From: Marinoscillum sp. 108
GTDB lineage: Bacteria; Bacteroidota; Bacteroidia; Cytophagales; Cyclobacteriaceae
Direction of reading: 5' to 3'
Assembly (NCBI RefSeq): GCF_902506655.1
Contig: NZ_LR734808.1
Span: forward strand, 3,656,501-3,720,500
DNA: 64,000 nucleotides
The notes beneath the pieces are model-generated. The model was not told the DNA's origin. It saw nothing but the letters and a program-made list of their open reading frames with translations, and ran no database searches. The translations under genes were made by a program, and so were the position numbers. Positions 17,879-25,789 of this stretch are shown here, piece after piece; the first letter of the stretch is position 1; the number at the start of each line of letters is the position of its first letter.

Positions 17879-19234
17879 CCCTTCCTGATCGATCAGGTAG
17901 GTCATGGCGGTCATGGTGCCAGCACCAAGTTCGAGCTCTCGTTTGTCCACCGCCTCAAATACATCCGCTTCTGTGTGATGATAGTTGAAGTATTTTTGAG
18001 GATTGGGCTCCATCTCCATCAAAAACACTCCCTGATCCTCAAGGGGGCTGATGTCTGCACCACTTCCCACTTTATCAAAATTCCAGACAAAATAGGGTAG
18101 GAAATAGGGTTTCCAGCTCTTGATTTTATCTCTTGACGTCTCTTCTCCCATGGAGGAAAAGCCCATAGGACCAAAAGCTCCCGAATCCGATTCCAGACCG
18201 GCAATGTGTTTCTCTCCTTTTTCTTTGGCCACCCTAGCATATTCTTTTCCACCCCTTAGTCCATTTTCTTCATTCATAAACATCACGATCCTGATGGTGT
18301 GTTTTGGTCGGATGCCTAAAGCAAGAAAAGTGCGACCTACTTCTATAGACATCATACATCCTCCGCCATCGTCATGGGCTCCTTCTCCCACATCCCAGGA
18401 GTCCAGATGGCCGCCTACCACAATGATTTCATCAGGGAATTCAGCGCCTTTGATTTCACCAATCACATTGTATGAGAGCACATCTTCCTGCAATTCACAG
18501 TGGGTTTCCACATATATTTTCAAATCTTTCTGATCTTGCAGTAAATCGCTGAGCAAATCTGCATCGTTGGTGCTGATGGCCAATGCTGGTATTTGCGGCA
18601 TGAGTGGTCTGTACACCAGTGAGCCAGTGTGGGGAATGTCGTCTCTACGATTGGTCATGGATCTTACAATCACTGCCTTTGCACCAAACTTCCCGGCTTC
18701 AGACGCACCATAGGCCCGCTGTACCACTGCACTACCGTAGGCCTGAAAGGTGTTGACGAGGGTAGGGTCCATCTCGCCATTATAGAAAACTATCTTACCT
18801 GCCACCGCTTTGCCTAGAGCATTGACTTCCTCGATGCTCTTTACCTCTACTACCTCAGCCAAAACGCCCGCGGGACCGGTGCCTACTGAGTTACCCAGTG
18901 CCACGGTTCTTAATTCTCGTGTACCGACCTTGTCAGAATTGGTGATTCTGGCGATTTCTGTGCTTCCCCGCACCCATTTCGGAACCATCACAGGCTGTAA
19001 ATACACCGTATCAAAGCCATAGTCTACCATCAACTGGCGGGTGTATTCCACTGCGGCTGCTGCCTGGGGTGAGCCTGACAGCCTTGGCCCAATCTCTTTA
19101 CAAAGTGCCCTTAGGTTTTCATATACGGGGCTTTCAGAAAGCTGATGGTCGTATATTTTTTTGATCATGGCCGTATGGTCCTGACCAAAAACACCTAGAG
19201 GTAGGAAGAGAATAAGGAAGAGTGCTTTTTTCAT
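17870..19234 (-). CDS. M28 family metallopeptidase, exported (carboxypeptidase Q-like)
   Basis: The 454-residue protein has a signal peptide (MKKALFLILFLPLGVFG, cleavage near residue 17). A PA (protease-associated) insert lies around residues 130-210. The co-catalytic zinc site of the M28 family is visible in GGHLDSWDVGEGAHDDGGG (His and Asp ligands) and MNEENGLRGGKEYA (catalytic Glu and Glu ligand). It should release amino acids or dipeptides from peptides in the periplasm or outside. A lipoprotein gene lies 42 bp upstream on the same strand. Confidence 0.92.
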   Translation of the reverse strand: MKKALFLILFLPLGVFGQDHTAMIKKIYDHQLSESPVYENLRALCKEIGPRLSGSPQAAAAVEYTRQLMVDYGFDTVYLQPVMVPKWVRGSTEIARITNSDKVGTRELRTVALGNSVGTGPAGVLAEVVEVKSIEEVNALGKAVAGKIVFYNGEMDPTLVNTFQAYGSAVVQRAYGASEAGKFGAKAVIVRSMTNRRDDIPHTGSLVYRPLMPQIPALAISTNDADLLSDLLQDQKDLKIYVETHCELQEDVLSYNVIGEIKGAEFPDEIIVVGGHLDSWDVGEGAHDDGGGCMMSIEVGRTFLALGIRPKHTIRIVMFMNEENGLRGGKEYARVAKEKGEKHIAGLESDSGAFGPMGFSSMGEETSRDKIKSWKPYFLPYFVWNFDKVGSGADISPLEDQGVFLMEMEPNPQKYFNYHHTEADVFEAVDKRELELGAGTMTAMTYLIDQEGLK

Positions 19235-19276
19235 GAAGCGAATATAAAATGATTAAGCTAAAGGGGGATTTGGAAC

Positions 19277-19906
19277 TTATAAGATTCTGTCCCTTTTCAA
19301 TGCATCCATGAGCGTACGTGCAAACGGACTGAGCTGAGGAACACCCGGGGTTGCTGCGTCATATTTGTATTGATAAGTCCAGATGAGGTTATTGTTCACA
19401 TCCTCTGAGGTGAGGTCGTAGGCATGTGCTTCGTAGATGAAGGTGCTGGATTGGGTGTAATAACCTGGCTGATAGATTTCCTTGTAGGTACTGATGTAGG
19501 TGTTCCCAAAGCGGCTTCTGTCTGCCGGAATAATGTAATTGGACCCTGACACGAAAATAGCTCTGGTGCTCACATCTACCACGGCAAGAGAGATCACAGC
19601 ATCCACACCCTTGGATATGAGATGTTTGCGAATGCTCTTTACATCCAGGTCCTTTACCCATTCAGGAGGAATTACGGTCATGCCTGGAATGGAGAGGTAT
19701 CCGTCTTTTCTGAGCTGACCTACCATTCCCACTTCAAAATCGCTGGCATCCTGGAGGTCTCGGGTTAGCCCAAAAACGGCAATCTTATCAAATTTTTTGA
19801 AGTCATGATCAGGAGCCACCCAGTTGTAATAGGAGACGGAAGGCACACAAGCTGATAGGATGAGAGCGAGTAGGGTGTATCGCGATATGGATTTCAGTAA
19901 ATGCAA
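19277..19906 (-). CDS. Putative lipoprotein of unknown function
   Basis: The 209-residue protein has a lipoprotein signal peptide with lipobox LSAC around residues 17-20. The mature part has the pattern FDKIAVFGLTRDLQDASDFE followed by a G-VDAVISL segment. This resembles DUF4136-like or FlgO-like envelope lipoproteins, though the match is only by eye. The first codon is TTG; no ATG is available upstream of the signal peptide. It is followed by the M28 peptidase gene and may share its transcript. Confidence 0.65.
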   Translation of the reverse strand: MHLLKSISRYTLLALILSACVPSVSYYNWVAPDHDFKKFDKIAVFGLTRDLQDASDFEVGMVGQLRKDGYLSIPGMTVIPPEWVKDLDVKSIRKHLISKGVDAVISLAVVDVSTRAIFVSGSNYIIPADRSRFGNTYISTYKEIYQPGYYTQSSTFIYEAHAYDLTSEDVNNNLIWTYQYKYDAATPGVPQLSPFARTLMDALKRDRIL

Positions 19907-19936
19907 GATTTTTGGGGGTGTTTAGGTAGTAAAAGT

Positions 19937-19961
19937 AAAAAAAGCGGAGGTTAATCCGCTT
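19937..19961 (-). terminator. Rho-independent terminator of the arsenosugar-type operon
   Basis: On the minus strand a 7-bp stem AAGCGGA / TCCGCTT with a 6-base loop is followed by a T-run. It lies 14 bases after the arsM stop codon, which marks arsM as the last gene of its operon. Confidence 0.85.
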
Positions 19962-19975
19962 CTATCATTGATCTT

Positions 19976-20944
19976 TTAGCAACATCCCCCTCCATCGTAG
20001 TGATAGGTGCTTTCGGAGAGGTAAATGTCATCCCGCTTCAATGCGGCCAAATTTTGGGCTGTTTTGTCACATACCGCCAGCGGCTGGTTGGGAGTCATCA
20101 CGTGACCATTGTGGTCATCAAAGTATTCCTGGTCTCCAAAATAGATAGCCGTTTTGCCAGTAAAAACGCACGGTCCATCCGCAGGCATAGGGTCTTTGAT
20201 GGCGCAAACCTCCACACTTTCGATGAAGATAGTCTCCGAGGTATCGTAATTCTTGGAGTCAAGGATTCGATACGGGCGCTTGGCGCGAATCTCGATCGTT
20301 CCAAAACCAGCATCGGTAATTAGCTTGATATAATCTTTTAGGGGTAGCGCCCCACTCAGACAGAGTCCTCTCAGTTTGGGATCATTTTTCAATGCCTCAG
20401 GCATGGATGATTCGCTGACCGGATCAGAAAGCACCAATCGCCCATGAGGCTTCAGTACCCGATACATTTCCTCCAGTGCTTTCTTAAGATCTTCTTCATG
20501 AAAAATATTGAAGAGGCAGTTTTGAGCAGCCACATCAATCGTGGAGTCTTCTACTGGCAGATTAAGCGCATCACCCTTGCGTAAGTCCACAAAGTTTTCC
20601 TGAAACCAAGGATTTTCCTGCTCGGCTATTTTGAAGTTTTTTCTGCTGGCTTCCAGCATTTCATCCACAATGTCCACACCTATGACACCACCTCTCTGAC
20701 GGCTAAAGTAGGCGAACTGCAACAGCTCCATGCCTCCGCCTACACCAACGTAGAGGATTCTCGGATCATTGATGAGGTCGCGGGGGTGTACTGTGCTCCC
20801 ACATCCATAGTTCATCTGCTGCATGATTTTTGGGATTTCCAGCCCCGGAAATGCCCCAATAGGGGTGGTCGTACAGCACAGTCCTACATCAGGGGTGATG
20901 GCCGCTTGTTTGTAGATGTCTTTGGTTACTTCTAAGTATTCCAT
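19976..20944 (-). CDS. arsM: Arsenite methyltransferase ArsM, arsenosugar type
   Basis: From the ATG at 20944 the protein has 322 residues. It has a class I SAM-binding motif (ILYVGVGGGMELLQF, residues 63-77), an acidic VIGVDIVDEM loop and a later NCLFNIFHEEDL segment. Cysteines at residues 23, 24 and 48, and in NCLF, are candidates for arsenite binding. It ends GGGCC. The family methylates As(III) with SAM, the first step toward dimethylarsinoyl sugars. A longer frame extends to 21031 but overlaps arsS, and its first 29 residues are not family-like. Confidence 0.88.
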   Translation of the reverse strand: MEYLEVTKDIYKQAAITPDVGLCCTTTPIGAFPGLEIPKIMQQMNYGCGSTVHPRDLINDPRILYVGVGGGMELLQFAYFSRQRGGVIGVDIVDEMLEASRKNFKIAEQENPWFQENFVDLRKGDALNLPVEDSTIDVAAQNCLFNIFHEEDLKKALEEMYRVLKPHGRLVLSDPVSESSMPEALKNDPKLRGLCLSGALPLKDYIKLITDAGFGTIEIRAKRPYRILDSKNYDTSETIFIESVEVCAIKDPMPADGPCVFTGKTAIYFGDQEYFDDHNGHVMTPNQPLAVCDKTAQNLAALKRDDIYLSESTYHYDGGGCC

Positions 20945-20976
20945 TTTGAGATTTACATTAATGGTGTTTTTAGGTT

Positions 20977-22023
20977 TTACGTAGTGACTCCCCCACAGCT
21001 GGAGCCTGCTCCGGCTGTGCAGCCAAAGCAATGCTGGCTGATGCGTATGGTGCGCTCGTTGGTGGAGATCAAATCAAAATCTGAAATGTGAACAGGCACG
21101 TCTTCGAGCTTCAGGTCCAGCATCTGATTAAAGTCACAATCGTAGAGGTATCCATCCCAGCTGATGCTGAGTGTGTTTCTGCACATCACGCCACTCGCAG
21201 CTGCCGGATTAAAGGCATTGACGAGCTCGTGCATATAGTCCTCGTAGTTTTCAGAAGTGATCAGGTAGTCCAAAAAACGACTGATGGGCAAGTTGGTGAT
21301 GGCGAAAAGCTCGTTGAACTGAACTTCGTATAACTCTAAAAGTTTTTGTTTGAACTGCTGCTCAAGCTCGGCCTGGTCTCCAGGTAGAAAAGCCCCGGAT
21401 GGGTTGTACACCAGAACCAGTTTGAGGTTGGAACCAGGCATTCCGTAGCCCACCTCATTGAGCATCTGCAGTGCCTTGATGGACTTTTCAAATACTCCCT
21501 CTCCGCGCTGTGCATTGGTGCGTTTGGCGGCAAAGTAGGGGAGTGAGGAAACCACGTTTACTTTGTGTTTTTTGAAAAAATCTGGCAGGTCGTGATACTT
21601 AGGATTAGCGAGAATGATGGTCAGGTTGCATCGCACAATCACGGATTTTCCCATGGCCGTTATTTCCTCCACAAACCACCGGAAGTCAGGGTTCATCTCA
21701 GGAGCACCACCGGTCAGGTCTACCGTTTTCACCTCTGTGCCCCTGAGGGCATCCAGGATTTGCTGCATGGTCTCTTTGGTCATGATCTCCTGCCGGTCAG
21801 GCCCGGCATCTACATGGCAGTGTTTGCACACCTGGTTGCACATCTTCCCTACGTTGATTTGAAATATTTCTATTCCCGTAGACTTGAGTGGAAACAGGTC
21901 AATGTTTTGCAGCTTTTCCTGAAAGCTGGGAATGCCTATCGCTTCATGATCGTCCAGAATTTCAATCTGCCGATTGGTGTTAGCAAGGTTATGGTTTTGT
22001 CGCTTGAGTGTTGCTAAATTCAT
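20977..22023 (-). CDS. arsS: Arsenosugar biosynthesis radical SAM protein ArsS
   Basis: The 348-residue protein has the radical SAM cluster motif CNQVCKHCH (Cys62, Cys66, Cys69) and a GGAPEMNP segment. Two further cysteine groups follow, one in GVMCRNTLSISWDGYLYDCD and one at the C-terminus (Cys332, Cys335, Cys343 in HCFGCTAGAGSSCGG). ArsS is thought to join a deoxyadenosyl group to dimethylarsenite on the way to arsenosugars. Some family members carry selenocysteine; here the stop is TAA and no in-frame TGA is seen. It lies between the CMD protein and arsM. Confidence 0.9.
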   Translation of the reverse strand: MNLATLKRQNHNLANTNRQIEILDDHEAIGIPSFQEKLQNIDLFPLKSTGIEIFQINVGKMCNQVCKHCHVDAGPDRQEIMTKETMQQILDALRGTEVKTVDLTGGAPEMNPDFRWFVEEITAMGKSVIVRCNLTIILANPKYHDLPDFFKKHKVNVVSSLPYFAAKRTNAQRGEGVFEKSIKALQMLNEVGYGMPGSNLKLVLVYNPSGAFLPGDQAELEQQFKQKLLELYEVQFNELFAITNLPISRFLDYLITSENYEDYMHELVNAFNPAAASGVMCRNTLSISWDGYLYDCDFNQMLDLKLEDVPVHISDFDLISTNERTIRISQHCFGCTAGAGSSCGGVTT

Positions 22024-22063
22024 GATTATCAGATTAATGGGTTTTCAAAACGGAGGAGTGATC

Positions 22064-22399
22064 TTACATCATTTTGTCTTTCACCTGATTCATCATTTGC
22101 ACACCATGCACCAGCGAGGCTCCACCACGTATGGCAGCAGCTACATGTATGGCTTCCATCATTTGCTCTTCGTCCACCCCTTTTTTTAGGGTGTCGGACG
22201 TATAGGCGTCAATACAATAGGGGCACTGGATGGCGTGGGCTACGGCCAGTGCGATCAGTGATTTTTCTCTGGCAGTCAAAGCTCCCGGGGCGAAAACGCT
22301 TCCATAATAGTCGAAAAATTTATCTCCTAATTCCTGTTGAAATTCTGTGATGTTGCCAAATTTCCCAAGGTCTTCGCGGTTATAATAAGTCTCTTTCAT
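22064..22399 (-). CDS. Carboxymuconolactone decarboxylase / AhpD-like peroxidase-like protein of the arsenosugar cluster
   Basis: The 111-residue protein has the AhpD-type active-site motif CPYC (Cys59, Cys62) followed by IDAYTSDTLKKG. The family is a set of small all-helical oligomers with thiol-based peroxidase or related activity. A version of it is known to travel with arsS-type radical SAM genes, which fits its position 40 bp upstream of arsS here. Its exact role in arsenic metabolism is not established. Confidence 0.88.
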   Translation of the reverse strand: MKETYYNREDLGKFGNITEFQQELGDKFFDYYGSVFAPGALTAREKSLIALAVAHAIQCPYCIDAYTSDTLKKGVDEEQMMEAIHVAAAIRGGASLVHGVQMMNQVKDKMM

Positions 22400-22465
22400 C
22401 TGTTAAATAGAGGATTGTGAGCCTGCTGGCTCGGTGATAAATAAATAGAAGGACAATGAAGGAAC

Positions 22466-23122
22466 TTAGTGGGAAGGGGGAGCTCGTAAGGGGAGATTTG
22501 CGACCAGGAGGCGTGGCTTGCATGAAAATGACCAGACTGCTGGCAGAAAGATTTGACCTAACAAGTGCAATAAAGGCAGCAGGATGGATCGTCGTATTTT
22601 GGTTTTGAGTACCTCAACAAAATCCTCCGGACGGTTAATGTCTGAAAGCGGCTCCAGGTGGGCGGCGTTTTCCGAAACGGAGGAAAGCACCTCGCAGAAG
22701 CGGTTGGTGTGCCAGGGCAGATTGACCAGCCAATCCTTGTGAAATATCTTTTTGGAGATACCGATAAGGTAGGCGCCGCCATGGCTATCAGGACCGATGA
22801 CCAGGTCGCGGGAGAGCAATAGCTCATTGGCAAGGATCAGATCAGCTGATTTCAACTGGGGGCAATCGTTGCCCACCACAATGACGTTTTCAAAACCCTG
22901 ATCGAATACTTCTTTTATAGCTAGAAAAAAACGGACTTCTATGGGGCCTTGGGTTGGCTCCATATCCACTTTCTCAAATACCGGCAGGTTGGTTTTGGAA
23001 ATCAGGTTTCTCGTTCGGTTCTGAAAATACCTAATGACCTTTGGGGTGGGATGAAGCGATTTGGATCGGATTTCATCTTTTTCCCTTCGGGTAAAGAGTA
23101 ATATGGCCGTACTGGTTTTCAT
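22466..23122 (-). CDS. DUF2064 / rSAM-associated glycosyltransferase-like protein
   Basis: From the ATG at 23122 the protein has 218 residues. ATG 23143 is also possible. It has a nucleotidyl/glycosyltransferase-A fold pattern: ILLFTRREKDEI at the start, VIVVGNDCPQLKSADL (metal/nucleotide site) and LVIGPDSHGGAYLIGISK. Members of this family are annotated as transferases of arsenosugar clusters and may add or modify the sugar. The last 40 residues after the DINRPEDF element look unlike the family: hydrophobic, then SCKPRLLVANLPLRAPPSH. They may be a run-on tail. Confidence 0.78.
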   Translation of the reverse strand: MKTSTAILLFTRREKDEIRSKSLHPTPKVIRYFQNRTRNLISKTNLPVFEKVDMEPTQGPIEVRFFLAIKEVFDQGFENVIVVGNDCPQLKSADLILANELLLSRDLVIGPDSHGGAYLIGISKKIFHKDWLVNLPWHTNRFCEVLSSVSENAAHLEPLSDINRPEDFVEVLKTKIRRSILLPLLHLLGQIFLPAVWSFSCKPRLLVANLPLRAPPSH

Positions 23123-23146
23123 CTGCTGAGACAAGATAACCATTGT

Positions 23147-23172
23147 GTAGATCAAAAAGTTGTCTGATCTAC
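23147..23172. promoter_or_regulatory. Inverted repeat upstream of the arsenosugar-type operon
   Basis: Perfect 7-bp arms GTAGATC and GATCTAC are separated by 12 bases. They lie just upstream of the first gene of the operon (ATG 23122 or 23143). The spacing suits a dimeric repressor site better than a terminator, since no T-run follows. No regulator gene is adjacent. Confidence 0.35.
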
Positions 23173-23218
23173 TTACGCAGGCTCAATTGTCGGCAGATTT
23201 TCAAATGACCTAAAAAAG

Positions 23219-24439
23219 TCAGATTTGTTCTATCACTACTCCCACACTCTGAAAGTCCTTCCAAAAATCAGGGTAAGATTTCTGAACTACGGAGGGGTCA
23301 TCTATGGTGATATCGTTGATGGCACAATACGGGGCAAAAGCCATGGCCATGCGGTGATCATCATAAGTGTCGATCGTCTCCACGGTCACTGGTAAGGTTC
23401 CCGGGATCATCGTCCATGTACTCCCTTCCTCGATCAGGCTCGCTCCAAGCTTTCGGAGTTCATTTTGCATAGCCGCTATTCTGTCCGTTTCTTTGATGCG
23501 AAGACTTTCCAGTCCGGTCATCTTCAGGGTAACTCCCTTCGCTGCAGCGGTCACCATCACTGTTTGGGCCAGATCGGGACAGGTTTTGAAGTTTATTTCG
23601 ATTTCTCCTGCGACCTCACCCGTTTGTGTCAGGGTAGCGCCTTTGTTATCATATGTGGTTTTGATCCCCAGTTTTTCCATGATGGTGGCTATCTCCTGAT
23701 CTCCCTGCAGACTTTCCGATCGAAGACCCAGAAGTGTAAGTTCAGAATTCATCCCAAGCGCAGCCAGGGAGTACCAATAGCTCGCTCCTGACCAATCACT
23801 CTCTATGGTGTAGGCACCTGATGAGTAGGCCTGAGGGGCTATTTTGATTTCGTTGCCTTCCCACAGTGACTCTACTCCAAATCGCCTCATCAGATCCAGG
23901 GTCATTTCTATGTAGGGCTTACTGAATACTTCGGTGGTGAGTCGTAGGGTAAGTCCGTCGGGTAGGCTTGGCCCGATCATGAGCAGGGCGCTGATAAACT
24001 GGCTGCTGATGTTGCCTGGTATTTCTATCAGGCTGGTTTGTTGGTCTTTTATTCCTGAGATTTTCAATGGCGGATAGCCATCTTCCCCAAGATATTCTAT
24101 CGTTGCTCCCAGCTTTCTTAAGGCACCCACTAAAACTCCGATAGGTCTCTGGCACATTCTGGGAGTGCCAGTGATGGTTTGTCCGGAGCCCTTGATGGCT
24201 AAAAATGCAGTGCAAAATCTCATGGTGGTGCCGGCATCCAATACATCCCATACCTCACCTGATTCCTTCAAAAGACGCTCCATGGTCTGAGTGTCGCGTG
24301 CTGCAGACAGGTTGTGAAGCTGAAGCTGATTACCGCTCAATGCATTGATGAGGAGTGCCCGATTACTTTCACTCTTTGAAGAGGTTAATTGCACGGTTCC
24401 GTGGAGGTGTTGGTCGAATTTCTTAACGAGATATTTCAA
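23219..24439 (-). CDS. aroA: 3-phosphoshikimate 1-carboxyvinyltransferase (EPSP synthase)
   Basis: The 406-residue product has the EPSP synthase motifs SSKSESNRALLINAL (shikimate-phosphate binding), LDAGTTMRFCTAFLA, and the C-terminal LRIKETDRIAAMQNEL and DDHRMAMAFA. It joins PEP to shikimate-3-phosphate in aromatic amino acid synthesis. The open frame reaches 24496 using another TTG, but the extra 19 residues are unlike the family. The TTG at 24439 (LKYLVKKFDQHLHG) gives a normal N-terminus. aroB lies 230 bp upstream on the same strand, beyond a small opposite-strand gene. Confidence 0.93.
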   Translation of the reverse strand: MKYLVKKFDQHLHGTVQLTSSKSESNRALLINALSGNQLQLHNLSAARDTQTMERLLKESGEVWDVLDAGTTMRFCTAFLAIKGSGQTITGTPRMCQRPIGVLVGALRKLGATIEYLGEDGYPPLKISGIKDQQTSLIEIPGNISSQFISALLMIGPSLPDGLTLRLTTEVFSKPYIEMTLDLMRRFGVESLWEGNEIKIAPQAYSSGAYTIESDWSGASYWYSLAALGMNSELTLLGLRSESLQGDQEIATIMEKLGIKTTYDNKGATLTQTGEVAGEIEINFKTCPDLAQTVMVTAAAKGVTLKMTGLESLRIKETDRIAAMQNELRKLGASLIEEGSTWTMIPGTLPVTVETIDTYDDHRMAMAFAPYCAINDITIDDPSVVQKSYPDFWKDFQSVGVVIEQI

Positions 24440-24462
24440 GCAGAATATATATTTAAAGTAAG

Positions 24463-24494
24463 GTATAACAGCATTACAACTGTTTACGTTATAC
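24463..24494. promoter_or_regulatory. Nested inverted repeat upstream of aroA
   Basis: GTATAAC and GTTATAC form perfect 7-bp arms 18 bases apart. A second, inner pair AACAG / CTGTT shares the same centre. The element lies between aroA (start 24439) and the divergent small gene at 24515, so it could be an operator for either. It lacks the T-run of a terminator. Confidence 0.35.
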
Positions 24495-24514
24495 AATTGT
24501 CTTAATGATTAATT

Positions 24515-24676
24515 ATGTCTTTATCAAAAACCATAGGAACCCTTATCGCTACAGTTTTAGTAGGTTCATTGACGCTTTTAGTTGCTACTCCAAAGAAAGT
24601 AATGAAAAACAAAGCAAAGACCACCAAAACTAGTACGCAAAACGGGATTGAGGAAAAGGAAAATCTATTTATTTGA
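24515..24676 (+). CDS. Small single-pass membrane protein (53 residues)
   Basis: An ATG at 24515 opens a 53-residue frame. A hydrophobic segment spans about residues 7-24 (IGTLIATVLVGSLTLLVA), followed by a Lys/Thr-rich stretch and a TGA stop. The layout resembles very small YtxH-like membrane proteins with a basic cytoplasmic tail. It is divergent from aroA and overlaps the 3' end of aroB by 8 bp. Coding potential is judged only from the membrane-then-basic pattern and a clean frame, so it may not be real. Confidence 0.5.
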   Translation: MSLSKTIGTLIATVLVGSLTLLVATPKKVMKNKAKTTKTSTQNGIEEKENLFI

Positions 24677-25703
24677 GGTTTTGATAATATTGGAACGATT
24701 CATCGATCCACTTCAGGTCAATTAACTCATCAAAAGAGCACTTACCCACCCCATCCAGCAATGAGAAACTAATTTCATTGCCTACATTTTTTTTGTCCTG
24801 TAGCATCAGCGGCATAATCTCATGGATAGGAGGTAAATCAAATTTCCCGAAAACCGAAATGAGATAGTTAGACACCTCATTCAGATCAGAGATACTCAGC
24901 TTCTCCAGTTTATTGGCCAGAAAGCCCTCCAGAATCATCCCAATAGAAATGGCTTCCCCATGCAGTAGTGACTGTCTGGAGTTGAGATACCATGTTTCAA
25001 TACCGTGCCCCAGGGTGTGGCCAAAGTTTAGGATTTTCCTGAGCCCGGCCTCACGGGGATCTTGAGCTACCACCTCACTTTTGATTTCCACCGACCGCTT
25101 AATCACCTCAGTCCAGTTAAGATTGGGGAAACTGGATTGGCTGATTTGGTGGAAATAATCCTTGTCGTAGATGAGTCCATGCTTGATCACCTCTGCAAAG
25201 CCGGATCGGAGCTCTCGCTCGGGCAGTGTTTTTAGAAATAAATCGGAGATGACTACCGCATCCGGGTCATTAAAGACACCAATGTGATTTTTGAAACCCC
25301 GAAAATCGATTCCCAATTTCCCACCGATATTGGCATCAACAGCGGCCAGCAGTGTAGTGGGGATGTTGATAAACCGAATTCCCCGCTTATAAGTAGATGC
25401 AGCGAATCCGCCCATATCGCCAATTACTCCTCCACCCACATTGACCAGCATAGATTTTCGGCTAAAGCCGCTCGTGGTGAGTGCCGCCCAGATGAGTTCA
25501 CAGCTATTGAGGTTTTTGAAGATCTCGCCACTATGGATTTGGATGATTTCAGCATCCCCACCCACTCTCAACAAGGGGAGGCAATGTTCCCTGGTGTTTT
25601 CATCCACCAGATAAGCGATTTTGTCCGGTTTAAAGGTTTCCAAAAGCGATTGAAGCTTATTCGCAGGGTCGTCGGTGAGCGTGATGTAGGCTGGTATTTT
25701 CAA
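24669..25703 (-). CDS. aroB: 3-dehydroquinate synthase
   Basis: The 344-residue protein has the AroB NAD-binding segment VNVGGGVIGDMGGFAAST, the KRGIRFINIPTTLLAAVDAN segment, GFAEVIKHGLI and the zinc-ligand region NFGHTLGHGIE. It turns DAHP into 3-dehydroquinate, the second step of the shikimate pathway. The first codon is TTG at 25703 and the protein is family-like from its first residues. Divergent from the proline dehydrogenase gene. Confidence 0.96.
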   Translation of the reverse strand: MKIPAYITLTDDPANKLQSLLETFKPDKIAYLVDENTREHCLPLLRVGGDAEIIQIHSGEIFKNLNSCELIWAALTTSGFSRKSMLVNVGGGVIGDMGGFAASTYKRGIRFINIPTTLLAAVDANIGGKLGIDFRGFKNHIGVFNDPDAVVISDLFLKTLPERELRSGFAEVIKHGLIYDKDYFHQISQSSFPNLNWTEVIKRSVEIKSEVVAQDPREAGLRKILNFGHTLGHGIETWYLNSRQSLLHGEAISIGMILEGFLANKLEKLSISDLNEVSNYLISVFGKFDLPPIHEIMPLMLQDKKNVGNEISFSLLDGVGKCSFDELIDLKWIDESFQYYQNLK

Positions 25704-25789
25704 AGTACTTGATTATAAAGAGTAACAGTTGTAATGAAGGTGCAAAAATGATTGAGGGCTTACTATCTTTGCCGTCAGTTTTCAAAAGT

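Noticed and set aside
20977-21010. Possible selenocysteine at the ArsS C-terminus
   Set aside because: Some ArsS proteins are selenoproteins, but here the frame ends in TAA after SCGGVTT and no in-frame TGA is seen.
20945-21031. N-terminal extension of arsM into arsS
   Set aside because: The 29 extra residues overlap arsS in another frame and are not family-like; ATG 20944 gives the normal start.
25709-25789. Upstream start of proline dehydrogenase
   Set aside because: The extra residues are unlike the family and cover a TATCTTTG promoter-like element, so ATG 25790 is preferred.
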